A stretch of DNA of 64,000 nucleotides, from positions 310,001-374,000 of the forward strand of contig NZ_NESM01000003.1 of NCBI RefSeq assembly GCF_002778285.1. Reading direction: 5' to 3'. Below the pieces are notes generated by a model. It saw nothing but the letters and a program-made list of their open reading frames with translations, did no database searches and was not told the DNA's origin. The position numbers were made by a program, and so were the translations under genes. Shown here in pieces: positions 8,505-18,442 of this stretch (position 1 is the first letter of the stretch; the number at the start of each line of letters is the position of its first letter). Source of the stretch: Limnohabitans sp. 15K. GTDB taxonomy: Bacteria > Pseudomonadota > Gammaproteobacteria > Burkholderiales > Burkholderiaceae_C.

Positions 8505-9263
8505 TCAGGATGAGCGGTGCGCCGCGCACACCGGGCAATCCGGGTTGCGTTGCATGCGGATGTCGCTCCAGGACAGCTCGCGGCCATCGAGCATGAGCAA
8601 ACGCCCGGCCATGTGGCTGCCCATGCCGCTCAAGATTTTGAGGGCTTCGGCCGCTTGTACTGTGCCGATGATGCCCACCAAGGGCGCAAACACGCCCATC
8701 GTGGCGCACCGGGTTTCTTCGGGGGCTTGCTCGGGCGGGAAGATGCAGGCGTAGCAAGGCGCCTCAGACTGGGTGATGTCAAACACCGAGACTTGCCCGT
8801 CCATACGGATGGCCGCACCCGAGACCAGGGGTTTGCGGTGCTTCACGCAGGCCTGGTTCACGGCTTGGCGGGTTTCAAAGTTGTCGCAGCAGTCGAGCAC
8901 CACATCGGCCTGGGCCACCAAGGAGTCGAGCAAAGCCGCATCAGCGCGCTGGGTGATGGGGGTCACGGTCACATCGGGGTTGATTTGCGCAATCGCCGTG
9001 CGCACCGAGTCGGCTTTGAACTGGCCCACCCGGTCCAAGGTGTGGGCAATCTGCCGCTGCAAATTGGTGGCGTCGACCAGATCGTCGTCCACCACGGTGA
9101 TGTGCCCCACGCCTGCACTGCCCAAATAGAGGCTGACGGGGGAGCCCAAGCCGCCAGCGCCGACGATCAGGGCGTGCGAGGCCAGAAGTTTTTCCTGGCC
9201 GTCGATGCCCAGTTCATTGAGCAACAGGTGCCGCGAATAGCGCAGCAGCTGCGCGTCATTCAT
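8505..9263 (-). CDS. moeB: MoeB/ThiF-type adenylyltransferase (E1-like)
   Basis: A 252-residue E1-like enzyme that adenylates the C-terminus of a small sulfur carrier (MoaD in molybdopterin synthesis, or ThiS in thiamine synthesis). Visible elements are the nucleotide loop GAGGLG at 35-40, the acidic VVDDD at 58-62 and the NLQRQ Arg finger at 67-71. The zinc cysteines are C170/C173 (CYAC) and C243/C246 (CPVC), and Cys186 lies in EETRCATMG. There is no C-terminal rhodanese domain. It lies 18 bases after ctpA on the same strand. MoeB and ThiF cannot be told apart from sequence alone. A molybdopterin role would suit the two formate dehydrogenases in this window. Confidence 0.9.
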   Translation of the reverse strand: MNDAQLLRYSRHLLLNELGIDGQEKLLASHALIVGAGGLGSPVSLYLGSAGVGHITVVDDDLVDATNLQRQIAHTLDRVGQFKADSVRTAIAQINPDVTVTPITQRADAALLDSLVAQADVVLDCCDNFETRQAVNQACVKHRKPLVSGAAIRMDGQVSVFDITQSEAPCYACIFPPEQAPEETRCATMGVFAPLVGIIGTVQAAEALKILSGMGSHMAGRLLMLDGRELSWSDIRMQRNPDCPVCAAHRSS

Positions 9264-9281
9264 GCGCGTCCACCATGGCGA

Positions 9282-10733
9282 TTAGTCTTCTTTCTTGTCG
9301 ACTTTACGCTCGGCCAAAGTGCTGCTGGCCTTCACGGGCAGACCCTTGAGCTTGTTCAGGGCCTGGATCAGCTGGAAGTCCTTGTCAGAACCAAATTCGG
9401 GCAGTCGGCGTTCGGCGACAGGCTTTTTGGATTCTTCTTCCAGCTTTTTGAGGGCTTCTTCACGGGCTTTTTCGCGGGCCGGGTCTTTCTTCTCTTCGGC
9501 CTCTTTGCCGTTGGACAAGTGCTTCTCCAGATCGGCCTCGCGGGTGCGCAGGGCGGCAAACACGTTGCCCTCGGCGGTTTCGTCCAGCATCACTTCAGGC
9601 ACGATGCCTTTGGCCTGGATCGCACGGCCGTTGGGGGTGTAGTAGCGGGCGGTGGTGATCTTGAGTGCCGTGTCCGGACCCAGTTGGCGCACGGTTTGCA
9701 CAGAGCCCTTGCCAAAGGTCTGGCTGCCCATCAGGGTGCCGCGTTTGTAGTCTTGCAAGGCACCTGCCACGATTTCGCTGGCCGAGGCCGAGCCTTCGTT
9801 CACCAAGACCACCAAAGGCACTTTCTTCAAGGCACCACCGGTGGCTTGGGTCATGCGTGCAATGGGGTCATTGTTGTTGTTGCGCCGCCAAAATTGGGGT
9901 GATGCTTTGTAGGCGAATTTGCTTTCTTCAAGTTGGCCGTTGGTCGTGACCACGGTGACGTTCTCTGGCAAAAATGCGGCGGACAAAGCCACGGCAGCGT
10001 CGAGCAAACCACCCGGGTCGTTGCGCAGGTCAAGCACCAAGCCTTTGAGTTGAGGCTCTTGCTTGTACATCTCTTCGATCTTGCGGGCGAAGTCATCGAC
10101 GGTGCGTTCTTGGAACTGCGAGACGCGAATCCAGCCATAACCTGGCTCGATGACTTTGGATTTGACCGATTGGGTCTTGATTTCCTCGCGCACGATGGTC
10201 ACTGGGAAGGTGCGGTTTTCGGATTTGCGGAAGATGGTCAGCAGCACCTTGGTCTTGGGCTCGCCACGCATGCGTTTGACGGCGTCGTTCAAGCTGAGAC
10301 CTTTGACCGCGGTGTCATCGATCTTGGTGATCAGGTCATTGGGTTTGAGGCCAGCGCGGTCTGCGGGAGAGCCTTCGATGGGAGAAACCACTTTGACCAG
10401 ACCGTCTTCTTGGCTGATTTCGATGCCCACACCCACAAATTTGCCAGAAGTGCCTTCAGAAAACTCTTTGAAGCTCTTTTTGTCGAAATATTGAGAGTGT
10501 GGATCCAGGCTGGCGACCATGCCAGAGATGGCCTCAGAAATAAGTTTTTTCTCGTCAACGGGCTCGACGTAATCGCTCTTGACCATGCCAAACACGGCGG
10601 CCAATTGCTGAAGCTCTTCCAGGGGCAGGGGGGCCAGGTTGCCGCGTGCCACCGTTTGCAGTGACACCGTGGTCAGTACACCCGCCAATGCGCCCACGCT
10701 GAGCCAGCCTGCGATCTTGAGTTTTTGTCCCAT
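9282..10733 (-). CDS. ctpA: S41-family C-terminal processing protease
   Basis: A 483-residue periplasmic serine protease of the Tsp/CtpA family. An N-terminal membrane or signal segment (about 7-28) is followed by the N-terminal helical region and a PDZ domain (about 98-170, GVGIEISQEDGLVKVVSPIE). The S41 catalytic core then carries Ser317 in NEGSASASEIV and Lys342 in TFGKGSVQT. The Ser-Lys spacing of 25 equals that of E. coli Tsp. The C-terminal 100 residues are rich in Lys and Glu (EAEEKKDPAREKAREEALK). It is followed closely by moeB and lies 73 bases downstream of gpmA on the same strand, an arrangement typical of Burkholderiales. Confidence 0.95.
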   Translation of the reverse strand: MGQKLKIAGWLSVGALAGVLTTVSLQTVARGNLAPLPLEELQQLAAVFGMVKSDYVEPVDEKKLISEAISGMVASLDPHSQYFDKKSFKEFSEGTSGKFVGVGIEISQEDGLVKVVSPIEGSPADRAGLKPNDLITKIDDTAVKGLSLNDAVKRMRGEPKTKVLLTIFRKSENRTFPVTIVREEIKTQSVKSKVIEPGYGWIRVSQFQERTVDDFARKIEEMYKQEPQLKGLVLDLRNDPGGLLDAAVALSAAFLPENVTVVTTNGQLEESKFAYKASPQFWRRNNNNDPIARMTQATGGALKKVPLVVLVNEGSASASEIVAGALQDYKRGTLMGSQTFGKGSVQTVRQLGPDTALKITTARYYTPNGRAIQAKGIVPEVMLDETAEGNVFAALRTREADLEKHLSNGKEAEEKKDPAREKAREEALKKLEEESKKPVAERRLPEFGSDKDFQLIQALNKLKGLPVKASSTLAERKVDKKED

Positions 10734-10806
10734 GTGCTTCAGTCTATCTATTCAGAATCAGGTCAATATACACCCGAGGGGCGGTGGAATGCACCGCCTG
10801 GGGTTA

Positions 10807-11544
10807 TCAGGCTTTGCCCTGGCTGGCCACTGCCGCGGCGGCCTTGGCGGCGGCTTCTGCATCGCCCAGATAGTAGTGGCGGATGGGCTTGAGGTTCTCG
10901 TCCAATTCGTACACCAGCGGAATGCCGTTGGGGATGTTCAGACTCACGATGTCTTCGTCAGACACATTGTCCAGATACTTGATCAGCGCTCGGATGGAAT
11001 TCCCGTGCGCGGCCAGCATCACACGTTTGCCCGCCTTGATGCTGGGGGCAATGCTGTCGTTCCAGGCCGGTATGACCCGGGCCACGGTGTCTTTCAGGCA
11101 TTCGGTCAGCGGAACAGCTTGGGCACTCGGGTAGCGCCGGTCGCTGCGCTCGCAACGAGGGTCGGTGGACTCCAAGGCGGGTGGCGGCGTGTCGTAGCTG
11201 CGGCGCCACACCAGCACCTGTTCATCGCCAAATTCTTTGGCCATGTCCGCTTTGTTCAGTCCTTGCAGTGCCCCATAGTGGCGTTCGTTCAGGCGGTAGT
11301 CCTTGACCACGGGCAGCCAAGTGCGGTCCATTTCGTCCAAAGTGAGCCAAAGCGTGCGTATGGCCCGCTTGAGCACCGAGGTGTAACAAATGTCAAAGTC
11401 CCAGCCCTCGGCTTTGAGCAGCTGACCGGCTGACATGGCTTGGCTCACGCCGACGGGGGTCAAATCGACATCGGTCCAACCCGTGAAACGGTTTTCAAGG
11501 TTCCAGGTGGATTCGCCATGGCGGATAAGAACAATTTTGTACAT
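10807..11544 (-). CDS. gpmA: 2,3-bisphosphoglycerate-dependent phosphoglycerate mutase
   Basis: Starting at the ATG at 11542-11544 gives 245 residues, close to the usual 247, and the classic N-terminus [15 protein letters not shown] with the phosphorylated His9. An in-frame start 16 codons upstream would add non-homologous residues. Other family blocks are [35 protein letters not shown] and [12 protein letters not shown], and the second catalytic His lies in [10 protein letters not shown]. It interconverts 3- and 2-phosphoglycerate in glycolysis and gluconeogenesis. It is divergent from the rhodanese gene at 11658. Confidence 0.96.
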   Translation of the reverse strand: MYKIVLIRHGESTWNLENRFTGWTDVDLTPVGVSQAMSAGQLLKAEGWDFDICYTSVLKRAIRTLWLTLDEMDRTWLPVVKDYRLNERHYGALQGLNKADMAKEFGDEQVLVWRRSYDTPPPALESTDPRCERSDRRYPSAQAVPLTECLKDTVARVIPAWNDSIAPSIKAGKRVMLAAHGNSIRALIKYLDNVSDEDIVSLNIPNGIPLVYELDENLKPIRHYYLGDAEAAAKAAAAVASQGKA

Positions 11545-11657
11545 GTGAAGTGAGACTTTGAAGGTCGTGAAATCAAAGGATAAGCCGGTCATTTTAGAAT
11601 CTACACCTCCCGGCCTTTCATCTGGCCCTTGTTTTTTTGCCTTTAAAGGTCTGATTC

Positions 11658-12059
11658 GTGAAATTTTTCCTCGACAACTGGATGCTCATCACCGTGGCTT
11701 TGGTCTCGGGGGCCGCTTTGCTTTTCCCTGTTTTGAACAAAGGCAATGGCTTGAGCCCACAAGACATGGTGCAGCTGATGAACCGTGAAAAAGCCGTCGT
11801 CATTGACGTGTGCGAGCCCGAAGAGTTCGCGCGCAGTCATGTGATGGGCGCCAAAAACCTGCCTTTGGGCCAACTCGAAGACAAATTGGCCCAGTTGGTC
11901 AAAAACAAATCGTCCCAAGTGGTGATGGTCTGCCAGGTGGGTGCCCGCTCGGCCCGCGCGGCTGCAACGGCCCGCAAACTCGGGTTTGAGAATGTGCATT
12001 CGCTCGCTGGAGGCCTCAAGGCCTGGCAAGCTGCCAGCATGCCTGTCGACAAAGCCTGA
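11658..12059 (+). CDS. Membrane-anchored rhodanese-domain protein
   Basis: A 133-residue protein with an N-terminal membrane anchor (about residues 8-24, [17 protein letters not shown]) and one rhodanese domain. The active-site Cys92 lies in [12 protein letters not shown], and the preceding [19 protein letters not shown] is the usual first part of the domain. It probably handles sulfane sulfur or related thiol chemistry at the membrane. It is first in a plus-strand row rhodanese-grxC-secB-gpsA with short gaps, a conserved order in betaproteobacteria. Confidence 0.93.
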   Translation: MKFFLDNWMLITVALVSGAALLFPVLNKGNGLSPQDMVQLMNREKAVVIDVCEPEEFARSHVMGAKNLPLGQLEDKLAQLVKNKSSQVVMVCQVGARSARAAATARKLGFENVHSLAGGLKAWQAASMPVDKA

Positions 12060-12075
12060 ACCCCAAGGAAAACCG

Positions 12076-12336
12076 ATGCAAACCGTCAAGATGTACACCA
12101 CCGCTGTCTGCCCTTACTGCGTGCGAGCCAAGCAGCTGCTCAAATCCAAAGGCGTCGAACAGATTGAAGAAATCCGCATCGACTTGGACCCCGTGCAGCG
12201 CGACCTCATGATGCAAACGACAGGTCGCCGCACCGTGCCTCAAATCTATGTGGGCGAGACCCATGTGGGCGGCTGCGACGATTTGATGGCGCTGGACGCC
12301 AAAGGCGGTTTGGTGCCTTTGTTGCAAGCCGCCTGA
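12076..12336 (+). CDS. grxC: Glutaredoxin 3
   Basis: An 86-residue glutaredoxin beginning MQTVKMYTTAVCPYCVRAK with the CPYC active site at Cys12 and Cys15. The TVPQIYVG cis-Pro segment and the GGCDDLMALDAKGGL glutathione-binding end are both present. Length and motifs match GrxC. The ATG at 12076 follows AAGGAA with good spacing. It reduces disulfides with glutathione in the cytoplasm. It sits 16 bases after the rhodanese gene and about 90 bases before secB. Confidence 0.96.
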   Translation: MQTVKMYTTAVCPYCVRAKQLLKSKGVEQIEEIRIDLDPVQRDLMMQTTGRRTVPQIYVGETHVGGCDDLMALDAKGGLVPLLQAA

Positions 12337-12428
12337 CTTTGAGGCGTTTTTGATCGCTGATAATTGGGCGGTCTTATTTTTGGACATTCCCTGAAAAGCC
12401 TGTCCGCATTCATTTTGAAGAGAAATCC

Positions 12429-12893
12429 ATGACCGATACCGCAGTCAACACCGAAGCTTTGGCCCCTGTTTTTCAAATCCAACGCGTTTACCTCAAAGAG
12501 GCTTCGCTCGAGCAACCCAATTCCCCCGCCATTTTGTTGGAGCAGCAGCAACCCAGCGTGGACATTCAACTGGGCGTGGAAGCCACACCCGCTGCTGAGG
12601 GCGTGTTTGAGGTGTGTGTGACCGCCACGGTGCACACGAAAATCGCTGACAAAACCGTATTTTTGGCCGAATGCAAGCAAGGCGGCATTTTTGAAATCCG
12701 CAACCTGCCCGAAGACCAAATGGGTCCGGTCATGGGCATCGCTTGCCCACAAATCGTCTACCCTTACCTACGCGCCAGCGTGGCCGACTTGATCACACGC
12801 GCTGGCTTTCCGCCCGTGCACTTGGCTGAGATCAACTTCCAAGCCATGTACGAGCAGCAGCAAGCCCAGCAAGCTGCTGCCCCTCAGCAGTAA
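12429..12893 (+). CDS. secB: Protein-export chaperone SecB
   Basis: A 154-residue Sec[21 protein letters not shown], later [20 protein letters not shown] and [13 protein letters not shown], then the conserved [20 protein letters not shown]. It binds unfolded preproteins as a tetramer and passes them to SecA. AGAG lies before the ATG. It is followed 18 bases later by gpsA, the same neighbour as in many proteobacteria. The C-terminus is rich in Gln and Ala. Confidence 0.97.
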   Translation: MTDTAVNTEALAPVFQIQRVYLKEASLEQPNSPAILLEQQQPSVDIQLGVEATPAAEGVFEVCVTATVHTKIADKTVFLAECKQGGIFEIRNLPEDQMGPVMGIACPQIVYPYLRASVADLITRAGFPPVHLAEINFQAMYEQQQAQQAAAPQQ

Positions 12894-12911
12894 AAGCGAC
12901 ACGCGCCCGGC

Positions 12912-13913
12912 ATGCAGATCACCGTCATCGGTGCGGGGGCTTGGGGCACCGCGCTGGCCATTGCGGCCAGCCGCCAAACCTCAGCCCACCAGGTGAGCCT
13001 GCATGTGCGTGATGCGGCCCAGGCGCAGGCCATGCAAGCCCTGCGTCGCAATGAACGTTATTTGCCAGGCATTGATTTGCCAGCTGCCCTGAACATCGTT
13101 TCTGGTCCTTTGGATGCAGAGCGCCAACAGGCACGATCTGAAGATCTGTTCGTCATTGCCACCCCCATGGCCGGTTTGCGCAGCAGCTTGCAAGCGCTGC
13201 AAGGCACTGCAGCTTCGGTGGCTTGGTTGTGCAAAGGGTTTGAGTCCGGCACCGGCCTCATGCCGCATGAGGTGCAAGCCCAAGTGGCCCCGCAGTTGTT
13301 GGCCGGGGCCTTGAATGGTCCCAGTTTTGCGCAAGAAGTGGCCCGCAGCCAGCCGACGGCTTTGGTGGCTGCCAGTTCGCACGCCTCCGTGCGTGAGGCC
13401 TTGGTCAAAGCATTCCATGGTGGGGCTTTGCGCGTGTACGCCAACGACGACATCGTGGGGGTTGAGGTTGGAGGGGCCGTGAAAAACGTGCTCGCCATTG
13501 CCACGGGCCTGTGTGATGGCCTGGAATTGGGCCTGAACGCCCGTGCGGCGCTCATCACACGGGGCCTGGCCGAGATGACCCGATTGGGCGTGGCTTTGGG
13601 GGCCAAGACCGAAACTTTCATGGGTTTGTCCGGTTTGGGCGATTTGGTGCTGACCGCCACAGGCGACTTGAGCCGCAACCGCAAGGTGGGATTGCTGCTG
13701 GCACAGGGCCTGAGTTTGGAACAAGCTGTGACATCGCTCGGCCATGTGGCCGAAGGCGTTTACAGCGCCCGCACCGTTTGGCAACGCGCCCAGAGTCTGG
13801 GTGTTGACATGCCCATCACGCAAGCTGTCGTTGCATTGCTGGATGGCCACTTGCAAGCCCTTGAGGCCGTGCAGGTGCTGATGGGGCGTGGGCCTCGGGG
13901 CGAGGCGGTTTAA
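12912..13913 (+). CDS. gpsA: NAD(P)-dependent glycerol-3-phosphate dehydrogenase
   Basis: A 333-residue enzyme that makes sn-glycerol-3-phosphate for phospholipids. The Rossmann motif [10 protein letters not shown] starts at residue 7. The family blocks [52 protein letters not shown] (with the catalytic Lys) and [14 protein letters not shown] are all present. Length is normal. It is the last gene of the rhodanese-grxC-secB-gpsA row and converges on panC, with a 27-base gap. Confidence 0.97.
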   Translation: MQITVIGAGAWGTALAIAASRQTSAHQVSLHVRDAAQAQAMQALRRNERYLPGIDLPAALNIVSGPLDAERQQARSEDLFVIATPMAGLRSSLQALQGTAASVAWLCKGFESGTGLMPHEVQAQVAPQLLAGALNGPSFAQEVARSQPTALVAASSHASVREALVKAFHGGALRVYANDDIVGVEVGGAVKNVLAIATGLCDGLELGLNARAALITRGLAEMTRLGVALGAKTETFMGLSGLGDLVLTATGDLSRNRKVGLLLAQGLSLEQAVTSLGHVAEGVYSARTVWQRAQSLGVDMPITQAVVALLDGHLQALEAVQVLMGRGPRGEAV

Positions 13914-13940
13914 GTTGCTGGCCAGCCGCTGTTGGCGGTT

Positions 13941-14798
13941 TCAGATCTCGAAATTGTCAATCAAGCGCGTTGCGCCCAACTTGGCCGCGCCCAAAACCAC
14001 CAACGGATCGCCTGCTTGGGGCGTTTGCAGGTCATGGCGGCGGCGCACGGTCAGGTAGTCGGGATGCCAGCCGCGCTGGCGCAGACCTTCCATGGCTTTG
14101 GCTTCGAGGGCGGGCAAGTGAGCGGCCAGCGCATCGGCAGCGGCCACAGCGTCGCGGCCCAGTTCGCGCAGGGCCAATGACAGTTGCAGCGCTTCGGCCC
14201 GTTCGGCTTCGCTCAGGTAGCCGTTGCGCGAACTCAGTGCCAGGCCATCTTCGGCGCGGCAGGTGTCCACGCCCAGCACGGTGATGGGCAGTGCGAACTG
14301 GCGCACCATCTGGCGAATCACCATGAGCTGCTGGTAGTCCTTTTTGCCGAACACGGCCACGCCCTGGGCCTTGCCCGCGAACACGCTCATGAACAGCTTC
14401 ATCACCACGGTGGACACGCCCGTGAAAAAACCGGGGCGAAAGTGACCTTCCAAAATGTCGGCCAGCGCCGGGTCGGCGTGCACCTTGACGGTCTGGGCTT
14501 CTGGATAAAGATCGGTCTCGCGCGGGGCAAACACCACATCGCATCCTGCGGCCTGCAGCTTGGCGCAGTCGGCTTCCCAAGTGCGGGGGTAGCTGTCAAA
14601 GTCTTCGTGCGGCAAGAACTGCAGGCGATTCACAAAGATGCTGGTCACCGTGCAGTCGCCTTGGGGCTTGGCCAGCTCGACCAGCTTGATGTGGCCTGCG
14701 TGCAGGTTGCCCATGGTGGGCACAAAGGCGGGGCGTTGTGAGGCGCTCAGGGCTTGGCGGAGTTCGTCGATGGAACGGGCAATGATCATGGGGGACAT
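13941..14798 (-). CDS. panC: Pantothenate synthetase
   Basis: A 285-residue ATP-dependent ligase joining pantoate and beta-alanine. Visible motifs are [16 protein letters not shown] (HIGH-like), [46 protein letters not shown], and [10 protein letters not shown] (KMSKS-like). A second Met three codons later (MIIARS) is an equally plausible start; neither has a good ribosome binding site. It is downstream of scpA on the same strand (65-base gap). No panB or panD is present in this window. Confidence 0.95.
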   Translation of the reverse strand: MSPMIIARSIDELRQALSASQRPAFVPTMGNLHAGHIKLVELAKPQGDCTVTSIFVNRLQFLPHEDFDSYPRTWEADCAKLQAAGCDVVFAPRETDLYPEAQTVKVHADPALADILEGHFRPGFFTGVSTVVMKLFMSVFAGKAQGVAVFGKKDYQQLMVIRQMVRQFALPITVLGVDTCRAEDGLALSSRNGYLSEAERAEALQLSLALRELGRDAVAAADALAAHLPALEAKAMEGLRQRGWHPDYLTVRRRHDLQTPQAGDPLVVLGAAKLGATRLIDNFEI

Positions 14799-14863
14799 CT
14801 CTGTAGAAATGGCGCTTGGCCAAGCGTTGTGTGCGTTGTCAGGCGCGCGTGCTTGGCTGGCCT

Positions 14864-15712
14864 TCAGCTGGGTGTGTAAGCCAGCCGAACGTAAATCGGT
14901 GCAAAAGCCTCGGCTTGGGTGATCTCAATCAGGGTTTCTTTGGCCAACTCGAGCAAGGCGATGAAGGTCACCACCAACACCGGGGTTCCCAATGTAGGGT
15001 CAAACAAGTTCTCAAACTCCACAAACTTGCGGCCTTGCAGGTGCTTGAGCACGATGGTCATGTGTTCGCGCACGCTGAGCTCTTCGCGGCTGATTTTGTG
15101 GTGCTGAACCAAGTTGGCGCGTTTCAATATGTCACGCCACGCCAATTGCAGCTCGTCCATGTTCACATCGGGAAAGCGCGGTTGCAGGCTTTGCTCGATG
15201 TAAACCTGTGCCTGCAAAAAATCGCGCCCGTACTGAGGCACCACATTCAGTTGCATGGAGGCGAGCTTCATTTGCTCGTACTCCAGCAAGCGTCGCACCA
15301 GCTCGGCCCGGGGGTCTTCAGCTTCTTCGCCCTCAGCCACCTTTTTGGGGGGCAACAACATGCGCGACTTGATCTCGATCAGCATGGCCGCCATCAACAG
15401 ATACTCGGCCGCCAGTTCCAGGTTGCGTTGGCGGATTTCGTCCACATAGGCCAGGTACTGGCGCGTGACACCTGCCATGGGGATGTCGAGGATGTTGAAG
15501 TTTTGCTTGCGGATCAAATAGAGCAGCAAATCCAGTGGGCCCTCAAAAGCCTCCAAAAACACCTCCAGTGCATCCGGCGGGATGTACAGGTCGGTGGGCA
15601 TGGAGAACAAAGGCTCGCCGTACAGCCGAGCCACCGCCACATGGTCGACCACCTGCGGCATGGACGCGGGCGCGTCTTGCAGCGGGGCAGGCAGTTCGGT
15701 GGGGAGGGTCAT
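14864..15712 (-). CDS. scpA: Segregation and condensation protein A (kleisin)
   Basis: A 282-residue kleisin subunit of the SMC-ScpAB condensin. The N-terminal SMC-binding region is clear ([40 protein letters not shown], then [19 protein letters not shown]). The C-terminus has the winged-helix-like part ([20 protein letters not shown]). About 40 extra residues precede the core. scpB and smc are not in this window. It is 14 bases downstream of the DUF3460 gene and upstream of panC, all on the minus strand. Confidence 0.95.
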   Translation of the reverse strand: MTLPTELPAPLQDAPASMPQVVDHVAVARLYGEPLFSMPTDLYIPPDALEVFLEAFEGPLDLLLYLIRKQNFNILDIPMAGVTRQYLAYVDEIRQRNLELAAEYLLMAAMLIEIKSRMLLPPKKVAEGEEAEDPRAELVRRLLEYEQMKLASMQLNVVPQYGRDFLQAQVYIEQSLQPRFPDVNMDELQLAWRDILKRANLVQHHKISREELSVREHMTIVLKHLQGRKFVEFENLFDPTLGTPVLVVTFIALLELAKETLIEITQAEAFAPIYVRLAYTPS

Positions 15713-15726
15713 GGAAAGGGCTGCGC

Positions 15727-15933
15727 TCAGGAGGCCTGAGTTTGGTAAACGTAAGGTTTTTGAGCCACTTGACCGTCTTTGAAGGCTTGCTGCTCCACGC
15801 GGCTCACGGGCTTGTCCCAGAGCAAAGCACGGCCTTGGCGTTGCTCTGCTTCCAACTCAGGGCGTTGGGCCTTGAGTTGCTCAATGAATTGGGTGGTGTC
15901 GGAGGTGTAATCGGGGCGGCGGAAAATGGACAT
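15727..15933 (-). CDS. DUF3460 small protein
   Basis: A 68-residue protein, MSIFRRPDYTSDTTQFIEQL followed by DKPVSRVEQQAFKDGQVAQKPYVYQ. I recognise it as the DUF3460 family, found mostly in Burkholderiales next to scpA/panC. The ATG at 15931-15933 is chosen because the family begins right there; the frame extends upstream but without resemblance. No catalytic motif, signal peptide or membrane segment is visible. Function unknown. Confidence 0.85.
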   Translation of the reverse strand: MSIFRRPDYTSDTTQFIEQLKAQRPELEAEQRQGRALLWDKPVSRVEQQAFKDGQVAQKPYVYQTQAS

Positions 15934-16001
15934 ACAGGTCTTTCTTTTGGGCAGTCGGGCAGCGCAAAGGCGCGTGTGAAACGGCTCAACAAGGCTTGAT
16001 T

Positions 16002-17681
16002 TTACTGGCCTTGAGGGGCGAACTGACGGACAGCCCTTTGCAGACCCGAAGGCAGATCGGCTTCCAGTCGACCTTGAAGGTGTTCCAGTATCCCGCTTCG
16101 CACTGCAATGTCGAGGGGCTGGTGTTCCAAGCCACAGACGATCAGCTGAATCTCTTTTTTCTGGCAAGTGTCGATCAGGTTCATCAAGGCATCTGCACCC
16201 GAGGAGTCGATGTAAATCACGTTTTTGAGGTCCACCACCAAGACAGGCGTGCTGATCTTGTCTTCAATCTCTTCGATCAATTTGACGGCACCAAAGAACA
16301 AGGCTCCGTAAAGACGCCAAGCTTGGACCCGGGTTTCATAGCCCACCAGTGCGGCTTGGTCCCGTGGGCTCACACTTTCGCAGCGGCTCAGGCTGGAGAT
16401 GCGGTAAATAAAGGTCAGGCAGGCAGCGATGAGACCCACTTCGATGGCCACCGTCAGGTCAAACACCACGGTGAGTAAAAACACCGCCAGCAAGGTCAAC
16501 CGGTAGGGCAGGCGGTATTGGCGCAACAGCCAAAACTCTCGCCACTCGCCCATGTTCCAGGCCACAAACATCAAGATCGCTGCCAGTGCCGCCAGGGGAA
16601 TGTGCGCGGCCAAGGGGGCCGCCACCAGCACCACAGCCAGCAAAGTCAGCGCATGCACCATGCCGGAAATGGGGGTGGTCCCGCCGCTTTGGATGTTGGT
16701 GACGGTCCGTGCAATCGTCCCCGTGGCAGGCATGCCGCCAAAAAAAGGCGTCACGAAATTGGCCACACCTTGTGCCATCAATTCTTGGTTGGGGTTGTGG
16801 CGGTCCCCGGTCATGCCGTCGGCGATGCGGGCGCAAAGCAAGGATTCAATCGCCCCCAAAAGCGTCAATGTCAGGGTCGGCATGAGTAGAAACCGGGCGC
16901 TGTCCCAGCTGAACTCAGGCCATACGAAAGCAGGCATGGACGACGGGATGCCACCGAACTTGCTGCCAATGGTCTCTACCGGCAAAGACAGCAACCAAGC
17001 GACCCCAGTCGCGAACACCAGCACGATGACAGAGCCCGGCACCATGGTGATGGCCTTGAAGGGGGTGTCTGCCAAGCGGCGGCTCATGCGCAACCAACCG
17101 ACCAGCAAGGACAAAGAGGCCAAGCCCAGTAGAAAAGAAGCCAAGCTGGCACTTTGCAGGTTGTGCCACAGCGCGTGCAAGATGCCAAAAAAGTCTGCCG
17201 GCATGTTGATGATTTTCAGGCCCAAAAAGTCCTTGATTTGCGTCAACATGATCAATACCGCGATGCCGTTGGTGAACCCAATGACCACCGACACCGGAAT
17301 GAACCGAATCAAGCTGCCCAGTCGGAAGAGGCCCATCAAAAACAGCAACACGCCCGACATGGCGGTGGCCAAAATCAGGTTGGCCAAGCCGTAGCGCTCC
17401 ACGATGCCGTAAACGATGACGATGAAGGCGCCAGCCGGTCCGCCGATTTGCACGCGGCTGCCTCCCAGGGCCGAAATCAAGAACCCCGAAATGATGGCGG
17501 TGAACAAGCCCGCCTCGGGTTTGAGGCCAGAGGCGATGGCAAAAGCCATGGCCAAGGGCAAGGCCACGACACCGACCGTTATGCCTGCGCTCACATCTTG
17601 AACAAAGCGTTGCCGGTTGTAGCCTTGCAGGCTGTCCAGCAATCGGGGTCGAAAGAAATGCATGGCCTGCACCCAGTTCAT
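16002..17681 (-). CDS. SulP-family anion transporter with STAS domain
   Basis: I start this 559-residue protein at the ATG at 17679-17681, which overlaps the stop of the upstream DUF1275 gene as ATGA. An in-frame start 17 codons earlier would lie inside that gene. The N-terminal 400 residues are membrane-embedded with the SulP core (DVSAGITVGVVALPLAMAFA, and GGSRVQIGGPAGAFIVIVYG). The C-terminal 110 residues form a STAS domain (VLVVDLKNVIYIDSSGADAL). SulP proteins carry sulfate, bicarbonate or dicarboxylates; the substrate here cannot be read from sequence. Translational coupling with the DUF1275 membrane protein suggests joint function. Confidence 0.92.
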   Translation of the reverse strand: MNWVQAMHFFRPRLLDSLQGYNRQRFVQDVSAGITVGVVALPLAMAFAIASGLKPEAGLFTAIISGFLISALGGSRVQIGGPAGAFIVIVYGIVERYGLANLILATAMSGVLLFLMGLFRLGSLIRFIPVSVVIGFTNGIAVLIMLTQIKDFLGLKIINMPADFFGILHALWHNLQSASLASFLLGLASLSLLVGWLRMSRRLADTPFKAITMVPGSVIVLVFATGVAWLLSLPVETIGSKFGGIPSSMPAFVWPEFSWDSARFLLMPTLTLTLLGAIESLLCARIADGMTGDRHNPNQELMAQGVANFVTPFFGGMPATGTIARTVTNIQSGGTTPISGMVHALTLLAVVLVAAPLAAHIPLAALAAILMFVAWNMGEWREFWLLRQYRLPYRLTLLAVFLLTVVFDLTVAIEVGLIAACLTFIYRISSLSRCESVSPRDQAALVGYETRVQAWRLYGALFFGAVKLIEEIEDKISTPVLVVDLKNVIYIDSSGADALMNLIDTCQKKEIQLIVCGLEHQPLDIAVRSGILEHLQGRLEADLPSGLQRAVRQFAPQGQ

Positions 17682-18415
17682 GTGGCGTGGGATCGCAGGT
17701 CGGACAACAGAGGGCGCAGACACAAAATCCAAAGCAAGGCGGCCAAGGGCAAGGTGGTGATGTAGCCCCCGTGTTTAAAGCCCAAAGCCCCAACCAGTCC
17801 GCCAACTAAGAATCCCAGCACCAATGACGCTTGTACCCGCAAGCGTTGGCGGTTGGCCAGCACGGGCTGAGTCAGGTGGGACCGATTCATGTAAAACAGT
17901 TTGCCCAGCTCAATCCCCAAATCGGTGACCAGACCCGTGATGTGCGTGGTGCGGATTTCGGCCTTCGAGATCTTGGTGATGACCGCATTTTGCAGGCCCA
18001 TGATGAAGCACAGCAGGACCACCGTGATCGGAACAAACACCTGCGACCAAGCCGCAATGGCTGCGCCAAACAAGCCGAAAACGAGCAAGGCCACAGACTC
18101 CAGCAGCAAAGGAAGGCTGTAACTGCTGTGCAGGCGCTGACGCAACCCCCAGTTGACCAGCATGGCCGTGCACATGGCGCCCGCCATGAAAGCCATGAGG
18201 CAAACCACACCCGCCAAGGCCAGGGTCATGTTCCCCAGCACAAGATCGTCGGCGACCGAAGACACGATGCCCGTCATGTGCGATGTGTAACTGCCCACCG
18301 CCAAAAAACCACCCGCGTTGGTGGCCCCGGCCACAAAGGTCAGAACCAGCCCTAAGCGAAGATTGGCCTCAGGGCTGCGCTGTACATCTGTCCATCCACG
18401 AATCAGGGGAAACAT
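17678..18415 (-). CDS. DUF1275 (YoaK-like) membrane protein
   Basis: A 245-residue protein with about six membrane segments, beginning with RLGLVLTFVAGATNAGGFLA and VGSYTSHMTGIVSSVADDLV, which are typical of DUF1275. Another family block is GLQNAVITKISKAEIRTTHI followed by TGLVTDLGIELG. The function of the family is unknown; it is often called a putative transporter. It ends in a 4-base ATGA overlap with the SulP gene and starts 27 bases downstream of metG on the same strand. Confidence 0.9.
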   Translation of the reverse strand: MFPLIRGWTDVQRSPEANLRLGLVLTFVAGATNAGGFLAVGSYTSHMTGIVSSVADDLVLGNMTLALAGVVCLMAFMAGAMCTAMLVNWGLRQRLHSSYSLPLLLESVALLVFGLFGAAIAAWSQVFVPITVVLLCFIMGLQNAVITKISKAEIRTTHITGLVTDLGIELGKLFYMNRSHLTQPVLANRQRLRVQASLVLGFLVGGLVGALGFKHGGYITTLPLAALLWILCLRPLLSDLRSHAT

Positions 18416-18442
18416 GTCCAGCGCTTTCTCAGGGCCAGGCGA

